From Candidatus Rifleibacteriota bacterium (GTDB taxonomy: Bacteria > Muiribacteriota > Ozemobacteria > Ozemobacterales > Ozemobacteraceae), in NCBI GenBank assembly GCA_012520995.1, contig JAAYNI010000013.1, forward strand, positions 1 through 64,000: DNA of 64,000 nt, written 5' to 3'. The position numbers and the translations under genes are program-made. The notes beneath the pieces were generated by a model that was given only the letters and a program-made list of their open reading frames with translations, was not told the DNA's origin and did no database searches. Each line of letters begins with the position of its first letter. Position 1 is the stretch's first letter. This document shows positions 1 to 7,379 of this stretch, piece by piece.

Positions 1-37
1 GAGTTGAATTGTTTAGCTCCCCCTAGCATCGAACATC

Positions 38-94
38 AGCATCTGTCCTTAATCAGAGGCTAGGGCAAAAATTGTGATTATGCGGTAGCAGAAT
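38..94 (-). repeat. Dispersed repeat family D, copy 1
   Basis: Read on the minus strand, this segment matches 55977-56033 at nearly every base (TTCTGCT-CCG-ATAATCACAATTTTTGCC and the following CTCTG/AGGACAGA blocks). It lies in a spacer next to other repeats. It contains the left arm of the inverted repeat at 63-107. The start of the window (1-30) also resembles the end of the hairpin/G-run element core. No function can be read from it. Confidence 0.7.
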
Positions 95-107
95 GCAATT
101 TTTGCCC
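63..107. repeat. 12-bp perfect inverted repeat (possible terminator)
   Basis: GGGCAAAAATTG (63-74) pairs perfectly with CAATTTTTGCCC (96-107) around a 21-base loop. It could end transcription entering from the left edge, but there is no clean T-run after it on either strand. It may simply be a palindrome of the repeat in which it sits. Confidence 0.45.
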
Positions 108-117
108 AATTTTGCCC

Positions 118-139
118 TCATCTGTGTAATCTGTGGATA
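118..139 (-). repeat. CACAGATTACACAGAT repeat, left bracket of the ncRNA locus
   Basis: This 22-bp copy is the exact reverse complement of 1258-1279, so the two form perfect inverted repeats around the large RNA locus. The core ATCCACAGATTACACAGAT recurs, exactly or with few changes, at about ten places in the window. It also forms one end of both GxxExxY cassettes. Confidence 0.85.
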
Positions 140-192
140 ATAAAGGATAATAATTTTTTATAAAAAATATTATTTATTTATAAAAAAAAGTA

Positions 193-221
193 TTGACATT
201 ATTTTACTTAGGTGTTATATT
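193..221 (+). promoter_or_regulatory. Sigma-70-type promoter of the large ncRNA
   Basis: TTGACA (193-198) is followed after exactly 17 bases by TATATT (216-221). The predicted start is about base 228, which is the first base of the 9-bp helix that closes the downstream RNA. It is among the best-matching promoters in the window and serves no protein gene. Confidence 0.85.
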
Positions 222-227
222 TATATT

Positions 228-1246
228 GTGAACTTAGCGACAGTTAAGACAAGTTCTTTAACAACGAAATAACCGGTCAGCCGCAAAATTGCAAGCTTGG
301 CAGCTACGGCAGGGCTCTGAAACATACCGCTTAAGATTCGTACAGGTGTTTGGTGACAAGCAAACCGACGGGTCGGAGAAACAATAATCCGTGCGTGTTC
401 GTTCAGCTCTAATGTCAAGATGCAGTATAAGGCAAAAAGTCCATGGGGGGAGGCATCCCTGGGAGCAATTTCAGGAATGTTAACTCTGACGCATATTATA
501 CTCCGGGACAGCGTCAAAAACTGTGTGGGAGGAAGAAAAGGGTGCGTCACTGTGCGATACCCCGAAGGACATAAAAATCAAGAGAGCCGACCTGTCACGT
601 CGGGCGAGTGAAATCGCTTGCCGTATCACAGGCACTTTGAAGCGGGAGCAAAGCTTCAAGGCGGATCGAAGCTCATGACGGGAACTGGCGGATAAAGAGC
701 AATCTTTGCCGCAAAGGGCGCAAGACTGAATGGTCGGGCGACGCTTAAGCGTCGGCGGTCGCTGCGGATATTGAAAGCCGCAAAAGGTACTGCGAAGAAA
801 TCCGTGGAGGGCAGACAACCGCGAAGAAGCATGGCAAACGGGAACGCTTGTTTGTCGCATCATGGCGGTGATGGCGCTGAGAGGGCCGAAACCTAGGAAG
901 GCGCTTGGAATTTCAAACCAATGGAGTAAATGCGTCGAACCTTGAAGCAGGCTGAAGCTCATAAGAGGATATAAAGTTTCCCTATTAACATTTAGGAACT
1001 TTGTGGTCATGGCTTATAAGCCTCATAGTCGTAGAAACGGCAGAGGGGCTTCCCATACTAACCGATAGGTATGGAGAGCATGGTCATGCCAACACTCTAG
1101 AGGGCATGTAACTGCAAGAAGGGGCTGGATTTGAATGGCGACATTCATCTTCAACCGTATTTATGAAAGTCTTCGGATAGGAAAACCGGTTAATTAAGTT
1201 CACAGGAACCCTCGGGCGGAGTAAAATCCTCTCGAGGGTTCTTTCT
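228..1246 (+). ncRNA. Large structured non-coding RNA (~1 kb), class not recognised
   Basis: The segment has no credible coding frame but looks like a compact transcript. The predicted +1 begins GTGAACTTA (228-236), which pairs perfectly with TAAGTTCAC (1195-1203). Many local helices follow: 603-610/615-622 (8 bp with one-two wobbles), 637-643/653-659 (7 bp), 688-712, the palindrome at 740-753, 973-1002, 1011-1022, 1053-1058/1069-1074, 1085-1090/1103-1108, and 1132-1147, which is capped by a GCGA (GNRA) tetraloop. It ends in an intrinsic terminator. Base composition is clearly richer in G+C than the A/T-rich DNA on both sides. Its size puts it with the giant bacterial RNAs (OLE, GOLLD and ROOL classes), but no phage genes, tRNA cluster or OLE partner gene is nearby. 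I see no group II intron domain V, tmRNA or RNase P signature. The function is unknown. The existence of a transcript is inferred. Confidence 0.8.
1206..1246 (+). terminator. Intrinsic terminator of the large ncRNA
   Basis: GAACCCTCG (1206-1214) and CGAGGGTTC (1233-1241) form a perfect 9-bp stem, extended inside by GGCGGA/TCCT pairing and followed by a T-rich tail (TTTCTTTT). It stands two bases after the closing helix of the RNA and sets its 3' end. Confidence 0.85.
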
Positions 1247-1275
1247 TTTAGAAAAACTATCCACAGATTACACAG

Positions 1276-1605
1276 ATGAACACAGATATTTTTAAAAGAG
1301 ACGAACGAACTTATAAAATTAGCGGTTTCTTGGAAGCATTAACGTTAGAGTTTCAAGCAAGAGGTATTCCATTTGAGCGTGAGAAAGAGTTGCCCCTATA
1401 TTTTCGAGGGAATAAACTCAAAACCTTTTACAAAGCAGATTTTCTTTGCTTTGACTCAGTTATAGTAGAAATAAAAGCTTTAGATAAAACAACTTCCAAG
1501 GAAGAAGCTCAGGTCATTAACTATCTTAAAGCACCTAGTCTTAAAAAGGCTTTACTGCTTAATTTCGGAACTACTGCTCTCAAATTTAAAAGATTTGTAT
1601 TGTAA
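1276..1605 (+). pseudogene. GxxExxY family protein, internally deleted copy
   Basis: This 109-residue frame is nearly identical to the intact 126-residue copy at 6977-7357 but carries two in-frame deletions. A 36-base loss removes the helix IGAAIAVHSELG-like segment. A 15-base loss between two GGAAGCA direct repeats removes the tyrosine end of the name-giving GxxExxY motif (GFLEAVY becomes GFLEALT). The PD-(D/E)xK-like part (ADFLCFD, then VEIKA) remains. The family belongs to a PDDEXK nuclease-like fold and has no firmly known function. The loss of its defining motif suggests decay, although the frame stays open. Confidence 0.75.
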
Positions 1606-1667
1606 ACTCTCAGTGAAAAGTATATTAAAAATTCTCTCATTTAATCAGATTATTTATTATAAATTAA

Positions 1668-1716
1668 GAAACCAATTGGAGGAAAAACAACTTTTGATTT
1701 TCCTCCAATTGGTTTC
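1668..1716 (+). terminator. 19-bp perfect hairpin after the GxxExxY frame
   Basis: The 19-base arm 1668-1686 pairs perfectly with 1698-1716 around an 11-base loop rich in T. It follows the frame by about 60 bases. The second cassette keeps only a 14-bp inner version of this hairpin. It probably ends the cassette transcript, though no T-run follows. Confidence 0.55.
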
Positions 1717-1758
1717 TTCATCTGTGTAAATCTGTGTCCATCTGTGGATAAATTTTTT

Positions 1759-2604
1759 TCAGTTTTTAGTAGCTACGTATAGCGCTTTTTTATGGATGTA
1801 GGGCAAGATGAGCTGGCCGTCTGATTCTGCCAGTTCGCGGGCGAGTTGTTGCTTGATTGCTTCTATCTCGTTGTTAGAAAGCTTTTTCTCGGCTCTTTCA
1901 AGCAAAAACTCCAAAGCTTCATCTTTGTTCTGAAAGGCGTGAAAAGCCGGAGTTTCAAGTATTTTCAGCTCAGGCAGCATTCCGCAGTAAATCATCGCCA
2001 TGTAAAAATAAGCTATCCGTTGACGTTCAATAGGAGCAGGGTAAAGCCCCATAATCTGTTGAAGTTCTTCACTGAAGAGAGAGTCGGCATGAGGTATGAG
2101 AATCACAAGCTTTTTTCTGGCATAGGAGTAAAGCTTAGTCAATGTTTCTTCCAAGCGAGGCTGTAACTCCGCGTCAAGACTCAAAACCCCGAGACAGTTC
2201 ATAGCTAAAACATTGTCAAATGTTTCTTTTGTTTCATAGTCAAGCCAACGGCTATGGACAGTCTCTATATTGCTGACACCTCGATTCTTGGCTTCTTTTT
2301 CAAGCTCTGAAAGCATGCCTTTTGAAAAATCCAAGGCGGTGACTTTTTTTATCCGTTCAGCAAGCGGGAGAGCAAATATTCCTGCTCCGCAGGCGGTATC
2401 CAGAGCGGTCTCATCTTTGGAAAAGGCCAGAAAGTCCAAAAGTTTTTCGGCAGAAGCTTTCGTTTCAGGAGCAAAGGACCTTTTAGCGTAACTGCCGCTT
2501 CTTTGATCCCAAAATTCAGGCATCAATTTTTCAGGAGAATCCCCGCAGTTCATTGCGGGGTTCTTCGCTGCTGTCTCTTTGAAAAAATTTAAAATCTCGA
2601 ACAT
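1759..2604 (-). CDS. Class I SAM-dependent methyltransferase
   Basis: A 281-residue protein with a Rossmann-type SAM-binding site. Motif I reads ALDTACGAGIFALPLA near residues 92-107, followed by an acidic strand end (VTALDFSKGML). The conserved order fits small-molecule or tRNA-type methyltransferases of the Methyltransf_11/25 kind. The N-terminal 50 residues (with WDQRSGSYAKR) resemble the substrate cap of such enzymes. The substrate cannot be told. It is the last gene of the leftward murJ-transporter-PfkB run but is separated from pfkB by about 160 bases of repeat sequence, so co-transcription is uncertain. No strong ribosome-binding site precedes the ATG. It ends only eight bases from cassette 1. 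Confidence 0.8.
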   Translation of the reverse strand: MFEILNFFKETAAKNPAMNCGDSPEKLMPEFWDQRSGSYAKRSFAPETKASAEKLLDFLAFSKDETALDTACGAGIFALPLAERIKKVTALDFSKGMLSELEKEAKNRGVSNIETVHSRWLDYETKETFDNVLAMNCLGVLSLDAELQPRLEETLTKLYSYARKKLVILIPHADSLFSEELQQIMGLYPAPIERQRIAYFYMAMIYCGMLPELKILETPAFHAFQNKDEALEFLLERAEKKLSNNEIEAIKQQLARELAESDGQLILPYIHKKALYVATKN

Positions 2605-2610
2605 CTTACA

Positions 2611-2745
2611 AACAGTGGGTAGTGGTTGGTGGGTAGCGGGTAGAAAGAACCGAAGATCTACTTACACAATTTATAGTATTTTGCATGTTTTTTGTCTTTT
2701 TCCGTGTATTCTGTGTGTTCTGTGGTTTAGAAAATATTTTTCAGT
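2611..2745. repeat. Repeat-filled spacer (G-run border plus CACAGAACACACAGAAT block)
   Basis: Bases 2611-2650 carry AACAGTGGGTAGTGG-type runs ending in AGAAAGAACC, matching 59189-59230 and resembling 25081-25115 and 56037-56065. Bases 2690-2735 are the reverse of the CACAGAACACACAGAATACACGG block seen at 24768-24795 and 25585-25612. No gene is visible here. Confidence 0.65.
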
Positions 2746-2763
2746 GGTCTTAGTTTGCGGTTT

Positions 2764-3693
2764 TCAGATTGAAATCATCTTCTTGATTTCTTCAAAGCGC
2801 TGTTCGATCTTTTCGGGTGACAAGGTCTTATAAACATCTATGCTGAAGCCTTCTACGGTTAATGAACCCATGACGCTGCCATAGAGCATGCTGCGGCGTA
2901 TATTGGCCTCGGAAATGTCGCCTGTTCTGGCAAGATTGCCCATGAATCCGCCGCCGAAAGAGTCGCCTGCGCCTGTAGGGTCGGTGAGATTCTTTGAGGG
3001 GAAGGCTGGCACGAAGAAGCGTGAATCGGCAGTCGCTGTCATAGCGCCTAATTCGCCAAGTTTAATGACTATTCTGGGAGCTCCCATTTTAAGCAATGTT
3101 TCGACTGATTTTGCGAAGGTTTTCTCGCCTGAAAGTTGCAGAGCTTCTTGGCGGTTCACAAAGAGTATGTCGGTCATGGAAATGGCTTCTCTTAAGGCAT
3201 CCGGCTCGCTGTCGATCCAGAAGTTCATAGTATCAAGGCCTATAATTTTCGGATTTTTTACTGACTTTATGATTTGAATTTGAAGAGCCGGATGAATATT
3301 GGCCAAGAAGAGAAAGTCGGCATTTTTGTATTCTTCCGTTAAAACAGGGTCGAAGTTTTCAAACACGTTAAGGCAGGTGCTGTGAGTGGTAGCATCGCCG
3401 AAATTGGCTCCGTATTCGCCTTTCCATCTGAAGGTAGGGCCATTTTTGTCCAGAGCCAAACCGTCGAGGTTTATCTTTCTGGAGCGCAAAAAGTCTCTGT
3501 CTGACTCTTCAAAGTCGTTGCCAGCGACACCTACCATGCCGACCGGAGCAAAGAAACTTGCAACTGTTGAAAAATAAACGGCAGAACCGCCAAGTGATTT
3601 TTCACGCACGCCCTTTGGAGTGGCCAGATCGTCATAAGCGACTGAACCGGCTGCAACCAGTTTAACTTTTTTTTCTGCTTTATCCGATGTCAT
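2764..3693 (-). CDS. PfkB-family carbohydrate/nucleoside kinase
   Basis: This 309-residue ribokinase-family enzyme should phosphorylate a sugar or nucleoside with ATP. The N-terminal LGGSAVYFSTVASFF matches the substrate-binding PfkB signature 1. The C-terminal DPTGAGDSFGGGFMGNL matches signature 2, with the catalytic Asp in GAGD. An ATG at 3693 preceded by GGGAGAAATAATTG is preferred over the TTG three bases upstream. The start overlaps the end of the transporter gene by 14 bp, so the two are probably translationally coupled. The substrate is unknown. The neighbour resembles nucleotide carriers, which makes a nucleoside possible, but that is only inference. Confidence 0.88.
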   Translation of the reverse strand: MTSDKAEKKVKLVAAGSVAYDDLATPKGVREKSLGGSAVYFSTVASFFAPVGMVGVAGNDFEESDRDFLRSRKINLDGLALDKNGPTFRWKGEYGANFGDATTHSTCLNVFENFDPVLTEEYKNADFLFLANIHPALQIQIIKSVKNPKIIGLDTMNFWIDSEPDALREAISMTDILFVNRQEALQLSGEKTFAKSVETLLKMGAPRIVIKLGELGAMTATADSRFFVPAFPSKNLTDPTGAGDSFGGGFMGNLARTGDISEANIRRSMLYGSVMGSLTVEGFSIDVYKTLSPEKIEQRFEEIKKMISI

Positions 3694-5113
3694 CAATTAT
3701 TTCTCCCTTGTGAGTTTGGCGGCTGTTTTTTAGATGTTTGAGATATTCTCTGCCCGCCGCGAACAGAATGTACAGCTGTGCAAGCATTATTAGTATTATA
3801 CAAATATTTATCCATTTTCCATAGCCAAAATAACGCATAGCTGCAAATAGCAGCAGTGCTGAAACACCGCTTCCGACTCTGAACATGACAGTATCTATGA
3901 AGTTTTTGCCTTGATATCTTGCGTCATAAGGCAATGGCACATAAATAGACTCTCTCAGAATACGTCCTGTAGAAAACTCTATTGCGCGCACGGCTATCAT
4001 AGTGTAAGAAACGGTTGTTAAAACGCTTCCTGGAGTCATGGAGGTCAATAAAATGAAAACAGAAGGCACAAGCTGAATGATGCTCATGACCATCAGCCCT
4101 GTCACTGGAGCCGATAAAAATCTCATGCAAAGCCAAGTGAGCAAACCTTGGGAGACAAGGGATAATAGGTTGGTCCAAAATTCTATAGTGGCGAAAAATT
4201 CAGTGCGTTTTGGTCCTCTTTCCACCAACTTTTCTACAAGGCTGTTAAACTGCTGTCCATAGAGGGAAGAGCTGGCGGTATAGGTGAACATCTCCAAAGC
4301 CATAAGTATCAGCAGAGGCGTGCTTATAACTGTGATAAGGCCGCTCATAAAATCTTTTGTCTTGGAAGAATCTGTTTCGTTTTCAGGTTTTTCTTTATCA
4401 GCTTTGTCAAATTCTGATTTTTTTTCTATTCTTGCGACTTCCTGTTCTCTCAAGCCGGGATCCATTTTATTTAGGAGTATAGCCAGAAAAACTGTAGGCA
4501 AGTGGCATAAAAAGGCAATATATAAGAGATTTGATGAATCTGTTATTATTCCGCTTAAATTTTTCATGGCATAGCTGCCTGCTATACCGCCTAAAAGTCC
4601 GCCATAACCTATAAGGGCATAATATTTTTTACTCATTTCCAATGTAAAAATATCATGCAAAAGAGACCAAAAAATAGAAATATTCAAAACGGAGAATATG
4701 CTTACATAGATATAAAACAATAAAGATAGAAAAAATTGCAGAGAAGTTGCGCTGGCGGGAGTGCAAGACTCTATATTCAAGGATCCTAAGGAAAATTTGA
4801 AGGCAGGAATGCAAAGGGAGATGGCCAAGGTTATCAAGGGAACAAAATATTCTCTCTTAAATCTTTTAGCTATAAAGCTGTATATTGCATTAAGAGGTAT
4901 GAGGCTAAGCATGGTGGCTATGTTAAAGAGAGAGAGGTTTTTTGACTCTGAGACGCACAAAAAATAGGTGCTCCTTAACGGCCTCATAAAATAATAGGAA
5001 CCTATAATCAAAAAGAAATAGAAAAAACCGGTAGCTACAAGCCAAAGCGTATTTTTGCCAGTTTGAACAGTCTTTGGAAGTTCTTGCTCCATTTGCTCAT
5101 CTTCTTTTGTCAC
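3680..5113 (-). CDS. MFS/nucleotide-carrier-like membrane transporter
   Basis: A 477-residue polytopic membrane protein with about 12 hydrophobic segments. The first one reads FYFFLIIGSYYFMRPLRSTYFL. The YYFMRPLR motif after the first helix and the total length resemble the ATP:ADP antiporter (TLC/NTT-like) branch of the major facilitator fold that is found in many free-living bacteria. An acidic, lysine-rich loop (about residues 220-245) lies in the middle. The start is GTG in a GTGA overlap with the murJ stop; an ATG seven codons later is an alternative. The order murJ-transporter-PfkB implies one operon. The transported compound cannot be deduced. Confidence 0.72.
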   Translation of the reverse strand: MTKEDEQMEQELPKTVQTGKNTLWLVATGFFYFFLIIGSYYFMRPLRSTYFLCVSESKNLSLFNIATMLSLIPLNAIYSFIAKRFKREYFVPLITLAISLCIPAFKFSLGSLNIESCTPASATSLQFFLSLLFYIYVSIFSVLNISIFWSLLHDIFTLEMSKKYYALIGYGGLLGGIAGSYAMKNLSGIITDSSNLLYIAFLCHLPTVFLAILLNKMDPGLREQEVARIEKKSEFDKADKEKPENETDSSKTKDFMSGLITVISTPLLILMALEMFTYTASSSLYGQQFNSLVEKLVERGPKRTEFFATIEFWTNLLSLVSQGLLTWLCMRFLSAPVTGLMVMSIIQLVPSVFILLTSMTPGSVLTTVSYTMIAVRAIEFSTGRILRESIYVPLPYDARYQGKNFIDTVMFRVGSGVSALLLFAAMRYFGYGKWINICIILIMLAQLYILFAAGREYLKHLKNSRQTHKGEIIDDIG

Positions 5114-6735
5114 TTTTTAGCCAACTTTCGTTTAAATTTCACAAGAAACATATCGGCAGCGCTTTTCACTTCTTTTATGTTAGCTGCCAGAGAAAGAGCG
5201 TAAAGAAGAAGAGTTGAGGCCAATACAGCCAATGATATGGAAGCAATCGCGTTCATCAAGGAAGCTTCTGCAAAAAGGAATGTCAGTTTTGAGGCGCAAA
5301 AGTTGTATGCTATGCCTGAGAATGCTCCTGCTATTACAGTTACCAATGAAAGCTTCAGAAAGCCAAAGTAAAAGCTGTCTTTTTTTAGAATATCGAATTT
5401 CTTGGTAAGCATAACAAATAATATTGCGGCATTGATAAGCGAAGCTATGCTGTTGGAGAAGGCAAGTCCTCTATAGCCCATTGGTTTGATTAAAAGGAGA
5501 TTTAAAACTATGCAAGAAACAACTGAAAGCACAGAGGAAATTGCTGGCACTGCGGTTTCTCCGAAAGTATAGAAGACAGGCCCCATGAGTTTGACAAGAG
5601 AGAAGAAGACGAGTCCCAAGGAATACAGACGTAAAACTGATGCTGTAGCTTGGGTGTCAGTTGCTGTAAAGTTGCCTCTTTGGTAAATAATTCGGATAAT
5701 AGGCTCGGCTAATACCACCATTAAAACGCAGGAAAAAATGTTAATGAAATATGAAAGTCTCATGGAATCCGCCAAAGTATTGCCCATTTCATCTCTGGCA
5801 TCTCTGGCAGCAAGCTTTGACATTACGGGCAAAGAAGCTTGAGCAACGGCTACTCCGAAAAGCCCTATAGGCAGCTGAACCAGCCTGAAAGCGTAGCTTA
5901 AATAGCTTACTGCTCCGCTGCCTTGGGATGTGCCCAGCATTGTGCTTATAGCCACGTTAATTTGAGTGGCCGCAAGGCCTATAATACCTGGAATCATGAT
6001 TTTTACTATTCGTTTTATCCCTGGATCCAGAAAATCCAGTATAAACCTGAATTTAAAGCCTTTTTTATATAAAAGAGGCACCTGAACTCCGAACTGCAAA
6101 GCTCCGCCGATCATTGCTCCTATAGCCATGCCTACTATAGGAGGCATACCGAAAAGGCGTTCCATATAAGGGCAAATGAGCCATCCTGCAGCAATCATTG
6201 AAAAGTTGAAGAAGGCCGGCGCTACAGAAGGCATAAAAAAGACACCCATAGAGTTTAAAAGACCCATGGAAATGGCTGCCCAAGAGACAAGCAATAAAAA
6301 AGGCGACATTATGCGGGTCATTATAACGGTGACTTTGAACTGTTCAGGATCTTGTGTGAATTTAGGCGCCAAGAAAGCTACTATTTCAGGTGTGAAGATC
6401 ATGCCAAGCAACACTAACAAACCGGCTATGATAAATACGGAGTTGTAGGTCAAGTTGGCAAGGCGAAAAGCTTTCTCTTTGCCTTCCTTTTCAAGAGCCA
6501 GATTAAAAGTTGGAACAAAAGCGGAACTTAGAGCGCCTTCTGCGAACAGGTCTCTCAACATGTTTGGAATTCTGAAGGCTACATTGAATGAGTCGGTCCA
6601 TTTGCCTGCGCCAAAGACATAAGCGAAAGTCTGCTCTCTGAGGAGGCCGGCTATTCTGCTCAAGAAAGTTGCGGCTCCCATTAAAGCCGCCGATTTTGTT
6701 ACCTTTTTAGATTGTGTTCCTGTTAACTCGGACAT
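5110..6735 (-). CDS. murJ: Lipid II flippase MurJ
   Basis: This 541-residue inner-membrane protein of the MOP superfamily moves lipid II to the periplasmic side for peptidoglycan synthesis. It shows the family hallmarks: an N-terminal helix with RIAGLLREQTFAYVFG, then TDSFNVAFRIPNMLRDLFAEGALSSAF (residues about 46-72), and some 14 hydrophobic segments. Length is normal. It heads the leftward murJ-transporter-PfkB run. Its ATG lies only about 15 bp inside the end of GxxExxY cassette 2, so the cassette has displaced or supplied its upstream region and any original promoter is no longer visible. Confidence 0.95.
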   Translation of the reverse strand: MSELTGTQSKKVTKSAALMGAATFLSRIAGLLREQTFAYVFGAGKWTDSFNVAFRIPNMLRDLFAEGALSSAFVPTFNLALEKEGKEKAFRLANLTYNSVFIIAGLLVLLGMIFTPEIVAFLAPKFTQDPEQFKVTVIMTRIMSPFLLLVSWAAISMGLLNSMGVFFMPSVAPAFFNFSMIAAGWLICPYMERLFGMPPIVGMAIGAMIGGALQFGVQVPLLYKKGFKFRFILDFLDPGIKRIVKIMIPGIIGLAATQINVAISTMLGTSQGSGAVSYLSYAFRLVQLPIGLFGVAVAQASLPVMSKLAARDARDEMGNTLADSMRLSYFINIFSCVLMVVLAEPIIRIIYQRGNFTATDTQATASVLRLYSLGLVFFSLVKLMGPVFYTFGETAVPAISSVLSVVSCIVLNLLLIKPMGYRGLAFSNSIASLINAAILFVMLTKKFDILKKDSFYFGFLKLSLVTVIAGAFSGIAYNFCASKLTFLFAEASLMNAIASISLAVLASTLLLYALSLAANIKEVKSAADMFLVKFKRKLAKK

Positions 6736-6750
6736 CTAAAAAAACCTTTT

Positions 6751-7375
6751 TATCCACAGATGGACACAGATTTACACAGATGAAGAAATCAATGACAAAA
6801 ATTTTGTCTTACGTTGATGATTCAAAGCCCAACTGACCAAATAAATTCGCTCTGTCTGGCTTTGTATCATCGACTTGAGGAAAAACAAAAGTTGTTTTTC
6901 CTCAAATTGGTTTCTTAATTTAGAATAAATAAGCTGATTAAATGAGAGAATTTTTAATATACTTTTCACTGAGAGTTTACAATACACATCTTTTAAATTT
7001 GAGAGCAGTAGTTCCGAAATTAAGTAGTAAAGCTTTTTTTAGACTAGATGCTTTAAGATAGTTAATGACCTGAGCTTCTTCCTTGGAAGTTGTTTTATCT
7101 AAAGCTTTTATTTCTACCATAACTAAGTCAAAGCAAAGAAAATCTGCTTTGTAAAAGGTTTTGAGTTTATTCCCTCGATAATATAGGGGCAACTCTTTCT
7201 CACGCTCAAATGGAATACCTCTTGCTTGAAACTCTAACGTTAATGCTTCCTGATAAACTGCTTCCAAGAAACCGCAACCAAGTTCAGAGTGAACAGCGAT
7301 AGCAGCCCCTATAATTTTATAAGTTCGTTCGTCTCTTTTAAAAATATCTGTGTTCATCTGTGTAATCTGTGGATA
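6751..7375 (-). mobile_element. GxxExxY cassette, copy 2 (intact gene)
   Basis: This 625-bp unit is in opposite orientation to copy 1. Its ends (6751-6783 and 7346-7375) equal those of copy 1 base for base. It contains an intact GxxExxY gene, the same 3' flank, and about 95 extra bases (6803-6890) in place of the outer half of the copy-1 hairpin. It sits exactly between the stop codon of one gene (7380) and the start of murJ (6735). Copies 1 and 2 bracket the methyltransferase-PfkB-transporter-murJ block in a composite-like arrangement. Confidence 0.6.
6977..7357 (-). CDS. GxxExxY family protein (PDDEXK-like fold)
   Basis: A 126-residue protein with the motif GFLEAVY (GxxExxY) at residues 31-37, then KTFYKADFLCFD and VMVEIKA. 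The D...E-x-K spacing fits a PD-(D/E)xK nuclease core. Length is typical of the family. The ATG at 7357 is embedded in the CACAGAT repeat. Reading could extend 22 codons upstream, but that part is translated repeat and the end of another gene. The family is widespread, often multi-copy, and of unproven function. The nuclease-like core plus repeat-bounded packaging hints at a role in spreading or maintaining the repeat, which is inference. Confidence 0.8.
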   Translation of the reverse strand: MNTDIFKRDERTYKIIGAAIAVHSELGCGFLEAVYQEALTLEFQARGIPFEREKELPLYYRGNKLKTFYKADFLCFDLVMVEIKALDKTTSKEEAQVINYLKASSLKKALLLNFGTTALKFKRCVL

Positions 7376-7379
7376 GAAA

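Larger units (their letters stand above)
1258..1750 (+). mobile_element. GxxExxY cassette, copy 1 (repeat-bounded unit)
   Basis: The unit begins with a 30-bp TATCCACAGATTACACAGAT-type end and finishes with a 33-bp inverted-orientation end (1718-1750). Both ends are identical to those of the second cassette at 6751-7375. Between them are a GxxExxY-family gene whose ATG lies inside the left repeat, a near-identical 3' flank and a hairpin. The terminal inverted repeats and the two near-identical copies suggest mobility, but there is no transposase and no target duplication that I can identify. Confidence 0.6.

Noticed and set aside
480-1010. 176-codon open frame on the minus strand inside the large RNA locus
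   Set aside because: It runs antisense to the promoter-terminator unit, has no ribosome site and no recognisable domain, and its open length is explained by the structured, G+C-richer RNA sequence.
1120-1147. tmRNA-like start GGGGCTGGATTTGA
   Set aside because: The resemblance is short, there is no tRNA-like 3' half with CCA or tag reading frame, and the bases are taken up by a local hairpin with a GNRA loop.
228-1246. Group II intron without a reverse transcriptase
   Set aside because: No domain V hairpin or GUGYG-type 5' boundary with a matching 3' end was found, and the unit has its own promoter and terminator with a closed terminal helix.
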